Shown piece by piece: positions 8,235 through 16,064 of a stretch of 64,000 nt of DNA. Position 1 is the stretch's first letter, and each line of letters starts with the position of its first letter. Source of the stretch: Janthinobacterium sp. FW305-129 (GTDB taxonomy: Bacteria > Pseudomonadota > Gammaproteobacteria > Burkholderiales > Burkholderiaceae_D); contig NZ_JACYMM010000009.1 of NCBI RefSeq assembly GCF_020858115.1, positions 143,758-207,757 on the forward strand, in the 5' to 3' direction. Under the pieces are notes generated by a model. It was given only the letters and a program-made list of their open reading frames with translations, was not told the origin of the DNA and did no database searches. The translations under genes were made by a program, and so were the position numbers.

Positions 8235-10697
8235 ATGAACCCCAGCACCGAGACGGCCCATGAAACCCCAGGCAGCGAGGATGCGCCGCAGGTGACAGAG
8301 ACGGCCGTGACGGCGCCAGCGCCCCTCACGCTCGGCAAGGAGGAAGTTCCCACCGTATTGGGCAAGCTGCGCACGCTGGTGCAGGACAAGACGCGCTTCG
8401 AGCCGCATGACATCACGCCGCTGGGCGAGGAAGACGTGCTGCAGGATTTTTCCCTGCAAGCCAATTACGCGCTCGAGGCGCGCTTCGAGCAGCGCGTCAT
8501 CAATGGCTATTTTGCGCCGACGGGAAATGACTGCCGCTGTGGCTCCCACGAGGTGGGAGCACTCGCTCACGCGCAGGAGAAGGAGCGGCTGCGCCGCGCG
8601 GCGGCCAAGCTCGACAATGCCTTGCGCCAGCCGGGCCAGGCCTACAACGGCGTCGAAGCGGGCGTCTACCTGCCGCACGCCGTCAAGTACTGGCACCTCG
8701 ATACCTGCAGCCCCTGTTCCGGAAAAGGCCGCATCGGCTGCCACACCTGCCACGGCGCGACGACGGAAACGTGCTGGAACTGCCACGGCGGGCGCACCGT
8801 CAGCTGCGACGCCTATGGCTGCTACGGCAGCGGCAAGGTGTCATGCTCGTATTGCAGCGGCAGCGGCACGGTGTCCGAGCAAGTCACCGACTACATCACG
8901 GTGCAAGTGCCCACTACCACCTACAGCAACGGCAGCTCGCACACCAGCTACCACAGCGAAACGCGGCCCCAGTACCGCACCGAATACCGCTCTTGCTACC
9001 ATTGCAGCTACGGCAAGGTCAGCTGCAACACTTGCCACGGTTCCGGCAACATCAATTGCGGCACCTGCCGCGCCAGCGGCAAGATCACGTGCCGCACCTG
9101 CAGCGGCGTGGGCGACTTGCGCTGCAACCCGTGCGACGGTTCCGGCAAGGTGGGCAAGGCGGCCTGGGTCGACGTGCACGTGGCGCCCGGCTACAGCGTC
9201 AGCCTGCCCAAGCAGGCGCCCGACGACGCGCGCCGCATCCGCGACAAGGAGAGCGTGCACTCACTGGCCGCCATTGCCAGCAGCCTGGCCCTGGCGAAAG
9301 TGAGCATTTACAATGAAGACCAGCCGCAGGAAGTCGACGCCCTGTATGCGGCCAAGCTGCGCATCGTGCGGCTGGATGCATCGTGCAACGCGGAAAAGCA
9401 CCACCTGGTGGCGTACGGCACGGACTTGCGCTGGCTGACCCTGGACGACATCGTGGAAAAACTGCTGCGTGGCGACCTCAAGGCGCTCAGCGACGCGCTG
9501 GCCGGCAGCTTGGATGACGGCCTGTTCTCGGCCCACGTGCAGGGGCTATTAACGCCGCTGCGCGACGTGGCCGCATCGGAACTGAATGCGGACGTGATCG
9601 AATCGGTCCTCAGCGGCGACGCGGACCATGCGCACGTCGATGTCGTCTCGGCCGAGTATGCGCAGAACGTGCGCACCTGCGTGCTCGGTGCCCTGCGCCA
9701 GGTCTACACGCGGCTGGCCAAGCAATTCTGGTGGAAAAGCGCGCTGGCCGCGCTGGCTGCCGCCATCGCCACCTGGTTCTTCGCCGGGCGCGGGGCCGCC
9801 GCCGTCGCCGGCTTGCTCGTCACGGGCGCCGGCTACTGGCTGTTCAACCGCAAGGTAAAAAACGTGCTCAGTGAAGCGCTGGGCGGCGAGCAGCAAGCCG
9901 CACGGGCCATGGGCATCGCCGGCAAGGGCCGCCGCAACCAGCTGGCGCAAGTGCTGATCCTCGCACCAGCCAGCCTAGCCGTGCTGGCCACCAGCTATGG
10001 CTTGCCCGTGCGCGTGCGTCCCGCTGCGCCGCCGCAGCAGGCGGCCATGGCCTCGGCACCCGTCGCCCCCCATGCGCCGGCCGCCGTGCCGCAGGACGCA
10101 AGTGCCGCCAAGGCCGTCAAGCTGTACGAAAATGGCGACAAGGCGCAGGCGCTGGCCATGCTGGAAAACCTGGTCGGCAAGGGCGACGCGGGCGCGTATG
10201 GACTATATGGCTGGATGCTGCTGATGGGCGAAGGCCAGAGCGGCCCCGCCGTCGCGCCGACGGCGCGGCAGCGCGAAGCGCGCCAGGTAGCCGCCAAGCC
10301 CCTGGTCGGCAAGGGCCTGGTGAAGAACGACAGTTATGCCTTGACGGCGAAGGGTGTGATGCTGGCCGAAGGCTGGCAGGAGCCGCGCAACATGGCGCGC
10401 GGCCTGGATCTGCTGAAACAGGCGGCGAACAAGGGCAATGCGCAAGCCATGCATCTACTGGGCCTGTACCACGTGCGCGGCTACCAGATTCCCGTCAACC
10501 ACAAGGAAGCGCGCAAATGGTTCACCCTGGCCGCCGACAAAGGCAGCGCGGGCGACATCTACAACCTGGGCCTGATGGACTGGGAAGGCGCTGGATTAAA
10601 ACGCCCCGACCGCGCCAGCGCCATGCAGCGCTGGAAGATCGCCGCCGCCATGGGCGAGGAGCGCGCGATCAAGGCCGTGGCCCAGGGACAGCCTTAA
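8235..10697 (+). CDS. Large protein with DnaJ-like zinc-cysteine array, membrane segments and Sel1 repeats
   Basis: An 820-residue protein of unrecognised function. Residues about 100-305 hold eleven cysteine pairs, mostly CxxC (CRC, CSPC, CHTC, CWNC, CSYC, CYHC, CNTC, CGTC, CRTC, CNPC and one CDAYGC) with GxG-type spacing like the zinc-finger domain of DnaJ, but more pairs than DnaJ and no J domain. Two hydrophobic stretches follow around residues 515-550 and 575-592 (ATWFFAGRGAAAVAGLLVTG; QVLILAPASLAVLATS). The C-terminus (about 625-815) contains Sel1-like repeats such as GNAQAMHLLGLYHVRGYQIP. ATG at 8235 is preferred over ATG 8229 because AAGGA is five bases before it. A membrane-anchored protein-binding scaffold is an inference only. 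Its stop overlaps the convergent next gene. Confidence 0.85.
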   Translation: MNPSTETAHETPGSEDAPQVTETAVTAPAPLTLGKEEVPTVLGKLRTLVQDKTRFEPHDITPLGEEDVLQDFSLQANYALEARFEQRVINGYFAPTGNDCRCGSHEVGALAHAQEKERLRRAAAKLDNALRQPGQAYNGVEAGVYLPHAVKYWHLDTCSPCSGKGRIGCHTCHGATTETCWNCHGGRTVSCDAYGCYGSGKVSCSYCSGSGTVSEQVTDYITVQVPTTTYSNGSSHTSYHSETRPQYRTEYRSCYHCSYGKVSCNTCHGSGNINCGTCRASGKITCRTCSGVGDLRCNPCDGSGKVGKAAWVDVHVAPGYSVSLPKQAPDDARRIRDKESVHSLAAIASSLALAKVSIYNEDQPQEVDALYAAKLRIVRLDASCNAEKHHLVAYGTDLRWLTLDDIVEKLLRGDLKALSDALAGSLDDGLFSAHVQGLLTPLRDVAASELNADVIESVLSGDADHAHVDVVSAEYAQNVRTCVLGALRQVYTRLAKQFWWKSALAALAAAIATWFFAGRGAAAVAGLLVTGAGYWLFNRKVKNVLSEALGGEQQAARAMGIAGKGRRNQLAQVLILAPASLAVLATSYGLPVRVRPAAPPQQAAMASAPVAPHAPAAVPQDASAAKAVKLYENGDKAQALAMLENLVGKGDAGAYGLYGWMLLMGEGQSGPAVAPTARQREARQVAAKPLVGKGLVKNDSYALTAKGVMLAEGWQEPRNMARGLDLLKQAANKGNAQAMHLLGLYHVRGYQIPVNHKEARKWFTLAADKGSAGDIYNLGLMDWEGAGLKRPDRASAMQRWKIAAAMGEERAIKAVAQGQP

Positions 10698-11344
10698 GCG
10701 GCGGCTGCCGCCAGCGCCTGCAGGGCCATCGGGTTCGGCGTCGGTTCGCCAATTTTCGTCAGCAGGTTGCGGTCCGTGTGGTGGAACGGTTCGTCCTTGC
10801 CGCGGATCAACATGACCGTGTCTTCGTCGTAGCCCCAGGTGCCGTCGGCATGGATATCGACCTTGATGCGGTATTCGACGGTGGTGAACGCGTGTTCGAG
10901 GAAAGGGTTCGAGCAGATGCCGTAGGCCGTCGAATCGCGCTTGGCCACCAGTTCAAAACTGGTGGCGTCCGCCGTCGTCGTGCCCGAGGCCATGGCGATC
11001 TGGCCGCGCGGGATGGCCAGGGTCTGGATCACGGCGCCCGTGGCCGGCTCCCACAGCCAGTAGCCCACCTGTTCATGGTAGGTTTTGACCTGGTCCGGCT
11101 TGGTGATGTGGATGTAGTAGCGCAAGCCGTAGAACAGCTGCGGGCCGTTGGTGACGGGGTCGATCGGCTGCAGTTCGATGCGCTCGACGAAGGCCTGCTT
11201 GCGCGGGCCATCCGCTTTCGGCTTGACGTCCAGGCCGCGCGTGCCCGTCCAGATGCCGGCCATGCCCGTCAGGGGGCCCAGGTTGTTCAGGGTGTGCACG
11301 TCGGCGGACGGCTCGGTGTAGATATCTTCGGGAAAATCGCTCAT
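10694..11344 (-). CDS. FABP-like heme-binding beta-barrel protein (nitrobindin-like)
   Basis: A 216-residue cytoplasmic protein with the features of the FABP-like/nitrobindin family: LTGMAGIWTGTRGLD near the N-terminus, YGLRYYIHI, then the strand pattern EQVGYWLWEPATGAVIQTL and LEHAFTTVEYRIKVD. Related proteins form a ten-stranded barrel that can bind heme; function is poorly defined. ATG at 11344 begins the conserved sequence; a TTG eight codons upstream is possible but unsupported. The stop codons of this gene and of the convergent cysteine-rich protein share the tetranucleotide TTAA. The heme role is family knowledge, not visible here. Confidence 0.75.
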   Translation of the reverse strand: MSDFPEDIYTEPSADVHTLNNLGPLTGMAGIWTGTRGLDVKPKADGPRKQAFVERIELQPIDPVTNGPQLFYGLRYYIHITKPDQVKTYHEQVGYWLWEPATGAVIQTLAIPRGQIAMASGTTTADATSFELVAKRDSTAYGICSNPFLEHAFTTVEYRIKVDIHADGTWGYDEDTVMLIRGKDEPFHHTDRNLLTKIGEPTPNPMALQALAAAAA

Positions 11345-11422
11345 GCGGAAGTCTTCAAAATGGGGCAACAGTGCTTGCCGCCATTGTAAGACGCGCGCCC
11401 GCCGGCGGCAAAGCGCCAGCCG

Positions 11423-11824
11423 TCAGGGAAACTGCGTAGTGTGGCGCTCGATGAACAGCAGGGCCGCAGCGGCCAGCGCGGGACGCTGCGCTTCAAACAC
11501 GGCTGCATCGCGCGTTTGCAGCAGGTTGGCGGCCACCTCGGGCAACAGCAATTCACCGGCAATCAGCGCCGCCACCGCGTCGACATTCGCGTACAGGGCG
11601 CTGTCGAAGCCTTCCCAGTCCACATAGGCCAGCCACTCGGCCAGCCGCACCACGCCGGCGACGGGCGGCGCTAGGGCCGCGATGCGTTCAGAACGCAGCA
11701 CGCTGTCGTCGCGGATGCCTTCCTGCTGCAGCACGGCCAGCGCCACATGCTGCAGCGCGTCTTCCGGGTCGCGCCGGTATTTGTTCAGCAGGCGCTGCGT
11801 CAAGCTGGCACTGGCCGCATCCAT
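11423..11824 (-). CDS. Small conserved-looking protein of unknown function, downstream of map
   Basis: A 133-residue, mostly helical and alanine/leucine-rich protein (MDAASASLTQRLLNKYRRDP at the start; ending ALLFIERHTTQFP). No signal peptide, membrane segment or known motif can be seen. The start lies two bases after the stop codon of map, so it is very probably cotranscribed and possibly translationally coupled with it. I do not recognise the family. Confidence 0.65.
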   Translation of the reverse strand: MDAASASLTQRLLNKYRRDPEDALQHVALAVLQQEGIRDDSVLRSERIAALAPPVAGVVRLAEWLAYVDWEGFDSALYANVDAVAALIAGELLLPEVAANLLQTRDAAVFEAQRPALAAAALLFIERHTTQFP

Positions 11825-11826
11825 GC

Positions 11827-12630
11827 TCAGACCAGCGGCTCGGTCGAACCGGTCAGGGTGAAGATTTCAAAACCCGTTTCCGTCACGGCCAGCGAGTGCT
11901 CGAACTGCGCCGACAGCGAACGGTCTTTCGTCACCGTCGTCCATTTGTCTGGCAAGACCTTGACCTGGTAGCTGCCCACGTTGAGCATCGGCTCGATCGT
12001 GAAAATCATGCCTGGTTCGAGCACGATGCCCGTGCCGGCGCGGCCATAGTGCAGCACTTGCGGCGTGTCGTGGAAGACCTGGCCCACGCCATGGCCGCAG
12101 AAGTCGCGCACGGAAGAAAAGCCCTGCGACTTGGCCACCGCTTCGATGGCGGCGCCCACGTCGCCCAGGGTCGCGCCCGGACGCACGGTGTGGATGCCGG
12201 CCATCATGGCGTCATACGCCGTGTTGACGAGGCGGTTGGCCAGGATGGACACGGCGCCCACCTTGAAGGTGCGGCTGGTGTCGCCGAACCAGCCCTGGAA
12301 CTTCGGCGTCACGTCGATGTTGAGAATGTCGCCCACTTTCAGGATTTTCGTTTCCGACGGAATGCCGTGCGTGACCACGTGATTGACGGAGATGCAGCTG
12401 GCGTGCTTGTAGCCGTGGTAGTCGATGGTGCCGGGAATGGCGCCGGCGGCGCGCATGAATTCTTCGCACAGGGCGTCGAGTTTGGCCGTCGACACGCCCG
12501 GTTTTACGAAAGGCGCGATGTAGTCGAGCGTATCGGCGGCGATGCGGCCGGCCGCGCGCATGCCGATGAAACCTTCTTCGTCGTGCAGGGGGATTTTCTT
12601 GCCGTGTTCAAGCTGGGTGGAATAGCGCAT
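11827..12630 (-). CDS. map: Type I methionine aminopeptidase
   Basis: A 267-residue enzyme that removes the initiator methionine from nascent proteins. All metal ligands are visible: the two Asp in NIDVTPKFQGWFGDTSRTF, the His in FCGHGVG, and the Glu residues in FTIEPML and SAQFEHSLAVTE; the substrate-contact His lies in NHVVTHGIPS. Length is normal for the bacterial form, with no N-terminal zinc-finger extension. It lies 17 bp after a TetR-family gene and 2 bp before a small unknown gene on the same strand, which places this essential enzyme type inside a TetR operon. A second map copy elsewhere (near rpsB) is common in this group, but cannot be checked here. Confidence 0.96.
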   Translation of the reverse strand: MRYSTQLEHGKKIPLHDEEGFIGMRAAGRIAADTLDYIAPFVKPGVSTAKLDALCEEFMRAAGAIPGTIDYHGYKHASCISVNHVVTHGIPSETKILKVGDILNIDVTPKFQGWFGDTSRTFKVGAVSILANRLVNTAYDAMMAGIHTVRPGATLGDVGAAIEAVAKSQGFSSVRDFCGHGVGQVFHDTPQVLHYGRAGTGIVLEPGMIFTIEPMLNVGSYQVKVLPDKWTTVTKDRSLSAQFEHSLAVTETGFEIFTLTGSTEPLV

Positions 12631-12647
12631 GGGGATTCTTTTCTTTG

Positions 12648-13247
12648 TCAGTGTGTGATGGTTTGGGTCGCCCAGCCGCGCACGGCGTCGTGCGAGGCGC
12701 GCAGCATGGCGTCGACGCTGGCCGGTATCGGCCGCTCCTGGGTCAGGTAAGGCTTGACGACGGCCACGGGCGCGTCGATCAGCACGAATTTGAGCAGCAT
12801 GTGATCGAGATCAAGCTCCTTGGTGGCAGGCATGGCTTCGGCGCAGCGGGCAAAGCAGGCGTCGAGCGCCGCCTGTTCCTCTTCCACGGCGGCCAGCAAT
12901 TCCTCGCCAAGGCCACTGCAGAAATCGGGGCTGTCCTCGCATTGCAGCAGGAAGCGCGCATACACGGGCTTGCGCCGGCACCAGTCCAGCAGGCCGTGCA
13001 CGCCAGCCCAGGTGTCGCCGCCGAGCCAGCGGCTGGCTACCTCCTCGCGGAAGTCGCTCTTCACGCGCAGCCAGGCGCGCGCCAGAATCGCATTGCGCGA
13101 ATCGAAGCGGTGATACACGGAACCGATGGGCGCGCCGGCCTTGACGGCGATGGCGGCCATCGACACGGCGGCCACGCCGCACTGGGCGGCGACGGCGATC
13201 GCGCTGTCGATAAAGTTGTTTTCGTTGAATTTGGCGAGTCTGACCAT
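12648..13247 (-). CDS. TetR-family transcriptional regulator
   Basis: A 199-residue regulator. The N-terminal TetR helix-turn-helix is seen in FIDSAIAVAAQCGVAAVSMAAIA followed by KAGAPIGSVYHRFDSRNAIL; the remainder is a helical ligand domain with several cysteines. The ATG at 13247 lies inside a perfect 13-bp inverted repeat, strongly suggesting autorepression. No Shine-Dalgarno sequence is visible in front of the start. It heads a probable operon with map and a small unknown gene, and is divergent from AMP nucleosidase, so the same operator may govern both directions. Confidence 0.9.
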   Translation of the reverse strand: MVRLAKFNENNFIDSAIAVAAQCGVAAVSMAAIAVKAGAPIGSVYHRFDSRNAILARAWLRVKSDFREEVASRWLGGDTWAGVHGLLDWCRRKPVYARFLLQCEDSPDFCSGLGEELLAAVEEEQAALDACFARCAEAMPATKELDLDHMLLKFVLIDAPVAVVKPYLTQERPIPASVDAMLRASHDAVRGWATQTITH

Positions 13248-13275
13248 TCAAATAGAATACAGATTCTATTTGAAT
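13246..13275. promoter_or_regulatory. Perfect inverted repeat, probable TetR operator
   Basis: ATTCAAATAGAAT (13246-13258), a 4-bp spacer ACAG, and the exact reverse complement ATTCTATTTGAAT (13263-13275). It overlaps the start codon of the TetR gene and lies upstream of amn. The AT-rich sequence stands out from the GC-rich surroundings. Size and position fit a TetR-family operator; the binding itself is inferred. Confidence 0.8.
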
Positions 13276-13360
13276 CCGTCAAGCGCCCCCGACATGCGCC
13301 AACATGAGTTGCCTTGCTGCCTTACAATGGTATGCACGAACCGCCACAAGGAGAATCCGC

Positions 13361-14875
13361 TTGCTTACGCCCCCCTTCATCGCCTCCTCCCGCTTCGACG
13401 ATCCACGCCTGGCGTTGGAACAGGTGCAAGCCATTTACCGCAGCAGCATCGAACACTTGCGCGACGCGCTGCAGCGCTTTGTCGCCGGCGAAGACATGCA
13501 CGAGCGCGTGCGCGCCTGCTACCCCTTCGTGCGCATCCAGACGGACACCGTGGCGCGCGCCGACTCGCCGCTGGCCTACGGTTTTGTCGCCGGCCCCGGC
13601 GTGTTTGAAACCACCCTGACGCGCCCCGACCTGTTCGGCGATTACTACCTGGACCAGTTCACCCTGCTGCTGAAAAACCATAACAGCGGCCAGAAAGTGC
13701 ACCTGGAAGTGGGCGTCAGCGCCCAGCCCATCCCTGTGCATTTCTCGTTCGCCGAGCATGACCATATCGAAGGCAATATGGATGCGGGCCGCCGCCTGGC
13801 CATGCGCGACCTGTTCGACCTGCCCGACCTGTCGGCCATGGACGACGGCATCGCCAACGGCACGCACGAACCGGCGCATGGCGAAGCGCAGCCGCTGTCG
13901 CTGTTTACGGGGCCGCGCGTCGATTACTCGCTGCAGCGCCTGCGCCACTACAGCGGCACCTCGCCGCAGCATTTCCAGAACTTCGTCCTGTTTACCAATT
14001 ACCAGTTCTACATCGACGAATTCATCCGCCTGGGCCACGCCATGATGGACCGCGCGCCCGATGCGGCCGCACCCTCGGACGACGACGGCTACGTCGCCTT
14101 CGTCGAACCGGGCAACGTCGTCACGCGCCGGGTCGGCCAGACGGTCGAAAGCGAGGATGCGCTGGGCGCCGCCCCGCCGCGCCTGCCGCAGATGCCCGCG
14201 TATCACCTGCTGCGCACGGACGGCAGCGGCATCACCATGGTCAATATCGGCGTGGGACCGGCCAACGCCAAGACCATCACCGACCATATCGCCGTGCTGC
14301 GCCCGCACGCCTGGCTGATGCTGGGTCATTGCGCCGGCCTGCGCACCACGCAAAGCCTGGGCGACTACGTGCTGGCGCACGCCTATGTGCGCGAAGACCA
14401 CGTGCTCGACGAAGACTTGCCGCTGTGGGTGCCGATCCCGCCGCTGGCGGAAATCCAGCAGGCACTGCAAACGGCCGTGGCGGAAATCACCCAGCTCACG
14501 GGGCATGATCTGAAACACATCATGCGCACGGGCACAGTCGCCAGCACGGACAACCGCAACTGGGAACTACTGCCGCAGCGCACGCCGGAGCGCCGTTTCA
14601 GCCAGAGCCGCGCCATCGCGCTGGACATGGAAAGCGCGACGATCGCCGCCAACGGCTTCCGTTTCCGCGTCCCGTACGGCACCCTGCTGTGCGTGAGCGA
14701 CAAGCCGCTGCACGGCGAAATCAAGCTGCCCGGCATGGCCAATCACTTCTACCGCGAACGGGTCGACCAGCACCTGCGCATCGGCATCCGCGCCGTGGAA
14801 CTGCTGCGCCGCCAGGGCGTGGACCGGCTGCATAGCCGCAAATTGCGCAGCTTTGCGGAAGTGGCGTTTCAGTAA
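13361..14875 (+). CDS. amn: AMP nucleosidase
   Basis: A 504-residue enzyme hydrolysing AMP to adenine and ribose 5-phosphate, part of purine and energy-charge balance. An N-terminal AMP nucleosidase regulatory domain (to about residue 180) precedes the nucleoside-phosphorylase-like catalytic fold with MVNIGVGPANAKTITDHIAV, LMLGHCAGLR and the C-terminal ALDMESATIAANGFRFRVPY. A TTG at 13361 is chosen as start because a perfect AAGGAG lies seven bases upstream; an ATG further upstream (13304) would read through that ribosome site and adds unrelated residues. It is divergent from the TetR gene with the palindromic operator between. Confidence 0.93.
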   Translation: MLTPPFIASSRFDDPRLALEQVQAIYRSSIEHLRDALQRFVAGEDMHERVRACYPFVRIQTDTVARADSPLAYGFVAGPGVFETTLTRPDLFGDYYLDQFTLLLKNHNSGQKVHLEVGVSAQPIPVHFSFAEHDHIEGNMDAGRRLAMRDLFDLPDLSAMDDGIANGTHEPAHGEAQPLSLFTGPRVDYSLQRLRHYSGTSPQHFQNFVLFTNYQFYIDEFIRLGHAMMDRAPDAAAPSDDDGYVAFVEPGNVVTRRVGQTVESEDALGAAPPRLPQMPAYHLLRTDGSGITMVNIGVGPANAKTITDHIAVLRPHAWLMLGHCAGLRTTQSLGDYVLAHAYVREDHVLDEDLPLWVPIPPLAEIQQALQTAVAEITQLTGHDLKHIMRTGTVASTDNRNWELLPQRTPERRFSQSRAIALDMESATIAANGFRFRVPYGTLLCVSDKPLHGEIKLPGMANHFYRERVDQHLRIGIRAVELLRRQGVDRLHSRKLRSFAEVAFQ

Positions 14876-14888
14876 GCCATCGACTCCA

Positions 14889-14914
14889 CCGGGTGGATCA
14901 ACGGATCCACCCGG
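14889..14914. repeat. Perfect hairpin downstream of amn
   Basis: CCGGGTGGATC (14889-14899) and GATCCACCCGG (14904-14914) form an 11-bp stem with a four-base loop. On neither strand is it followed by a T-run (an A-run follows on the plus strand), so it is not a standard intrinsic terminator. It could protect the amn mRNA 3' end or act in the leader of the next gene. Confidence 0.5.
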
Positions 14915-14937
14915 GCACTCAAAAAAAAAGGACATCC

Positions 14938-15549
14938 ATGCATTTTGTTCGATGGTGCGCGCTTGCCGTGCCACTTTGCCTGTCGGCGCCCGCGCTGTCG
15001 GCAATGCTCGTCACACCCAGGCAGGTCAGCATGCACCCGATCATCGAGCGCGCCGAAGCGGGCTTTGACGTATGCGGCATCAAGCTGACCGCGACGGTGA
15101 TGGTCGGGGAAAATCTGGAAAGACACGAGTTCCTGCTGCTCACTTCAGCGTCGACATTGCGGGGCAGTGTCAAGGCGGGAAGGAACAGCCTGCCAGTCAG
15201 CCAGCTCAATGTGCGGCCGATACAACTCCAGCCGAAACTGCCGGGCCCCACGGGATTCTGGCTGGCTGCCGCCGGCCAGGGCAAGGCCATGCGCACGCAG
15301 ACAACGCAGAGCGATGAACCTGGCTATCTGACCGGCGCCGTACCCCTGCCTGCCGCCATCGAGCAACTGGAGCACTTTGTCGCCGGTAAAAAAATGCAGT
15401 TCGGCATCGAGTATGCGGCCGACCAGCCCCAGTACGCCATCAGTTTTTCGGACAAACTGCCGCTGCCTGCACGCACCGATTTATTAGCATGCTTGCAAGG
15501 GCAACTTGAGACGATGCGCGAAAAACACACAGATATGCTGCAACAATGA
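14938..15549 (+). CDS. Exported protein of unknown function
   Basis: A 203-residue protein beginning with a signal peptide (MHFVRWCALAVPLCLSAPAL, probable cleavage near the SA/M or VTP region). The mature part has no known motif to me; it contains two cysteines (DVCGIKL and LLACLQG) that could form a disulfide. ATG at 14938 is preceded by AAAGGA and starts the signal peptide. It follows amn by 62 bp across a strong hairpin and ends in a bidirectional terminator. Periplasmic location is inferred from the signal peptide. Confidence 0.75.
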   Translation: MHFVRWCALAVPLCLSAPALSAMLVTPRQVSMHPIIERAEAGFDVCGIKLTATVMVGENLERHEFLLLTSASTLRGSVKAGRNSLPVSQLNVRPIQLQPKLPGPTGFWLAAAGQGKAMRTQTTQSDEPGYLTGAVPLPAAIEQLEHFVAGKKMQFGIEYAADQPQYAISFSDKLPLPARTDLLACLQGQLETMREKHTDMLQQ

Positions 15550-15577
15550 AAAACGGCGCCGTGAAGGCGCCGTTTTT
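15550..15577. terminator. Bidirectional intrinsic terminator
   Basis: ACGGCGCC and GGCGCCGT form an 8-bp stem around GTGAA, flanked by A-rich sequence on the left and TTTTT on the right. It separates the exported unknown protein (plus) from the DUF1854 gene (minus) and can serve both. Confidence 0.85.
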
Positions 15578-15591
15578 GATTGCTGCATCGC

Positions 15592-16062
15592 TTACAGGAA
15601 GCGATCCAGAATCTTGCGCGTCGTCTTGTCGATATTGAACATGTCGCGTATCAAAAAGTGGATGCCGTGGTTGTCGGCGATCAAGAGCGACGTGGCGCCG
15701 ATGCGGCGGATGTCTTCCTCGCCTTTCAGCACGAACTGCGTCTCGCCCCGGTCCGTGTCCACATACCAGGTGCACGGCGTGGCAAAACTGCTCACGCTTT
15801 TCACGCGCGCGATTTCCGGCATGAATTCGCGCCCTTCCAGTTCTTCCTGCAGCAGGCTGCGCGCAGGCTCCGGCATGGTGTCGATGTGATCGATCCACGC
15901 CACTTCCTTGCCATTGCCCAGCACCAGCGAAATGCCTTCGTCGGGCGACTGGATGGGAAAGGCGCGCACGGGCGCCACGCCTTCAAAGACCTGGCCGTCC
16001 GCGTCCGTCATCACCAGCTTGCCGAAAGGGTCGCGGTGTAATGTAAAAGTTGTGCTGGCCAT
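15592..16062 (-). CDS. Cyanophycin-associated DUF1854 family protein
   Basis: A 156-residue soluble protein resembling the DUF1854 family, found beside cyanophycin genes and an ABC transporter in Betaproteobacteria (family recognition from memory). Visible features are LHRDPFGKLVMTDADGQ, EVAWIDHIDTMP, ELEGREFMPEIARVKSVSSF and TCTWYVDTDRGETQFVLKGE-like strands; there are no membrane segments or catalytic motifs. It starts two bases after the ABC transporter stop, so it is in the same operon. Its biochemical role is unknown; as a constant partner of the exporter it may be a regulatory or adaptor subunit. Confidence 0.8.
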   Translation of the reverse strand: MASTTFTLHRDPFGKLVMTDADGQVFEGVAPVRAFPIQSPDEGISLVLGNGKEVAWIDHIDTMPEPARSLLQEELEGREFMPEIARVKSVSSFATPCTWYVDTDRGETQFVLKGEEDIRRIGATSLLIADNHGIHFLIRDMFNIDKTTRKILDRFL

Positions 16063-16064
16063 GC

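Noticed and set aside
14889..14925. Hairpin after amn as an intrinsic terminator
   Set aside because: The stem is excellent, but it is followed by an A-run, not a T-run, on the plus strand, and by mixed sequence on the minus strand.
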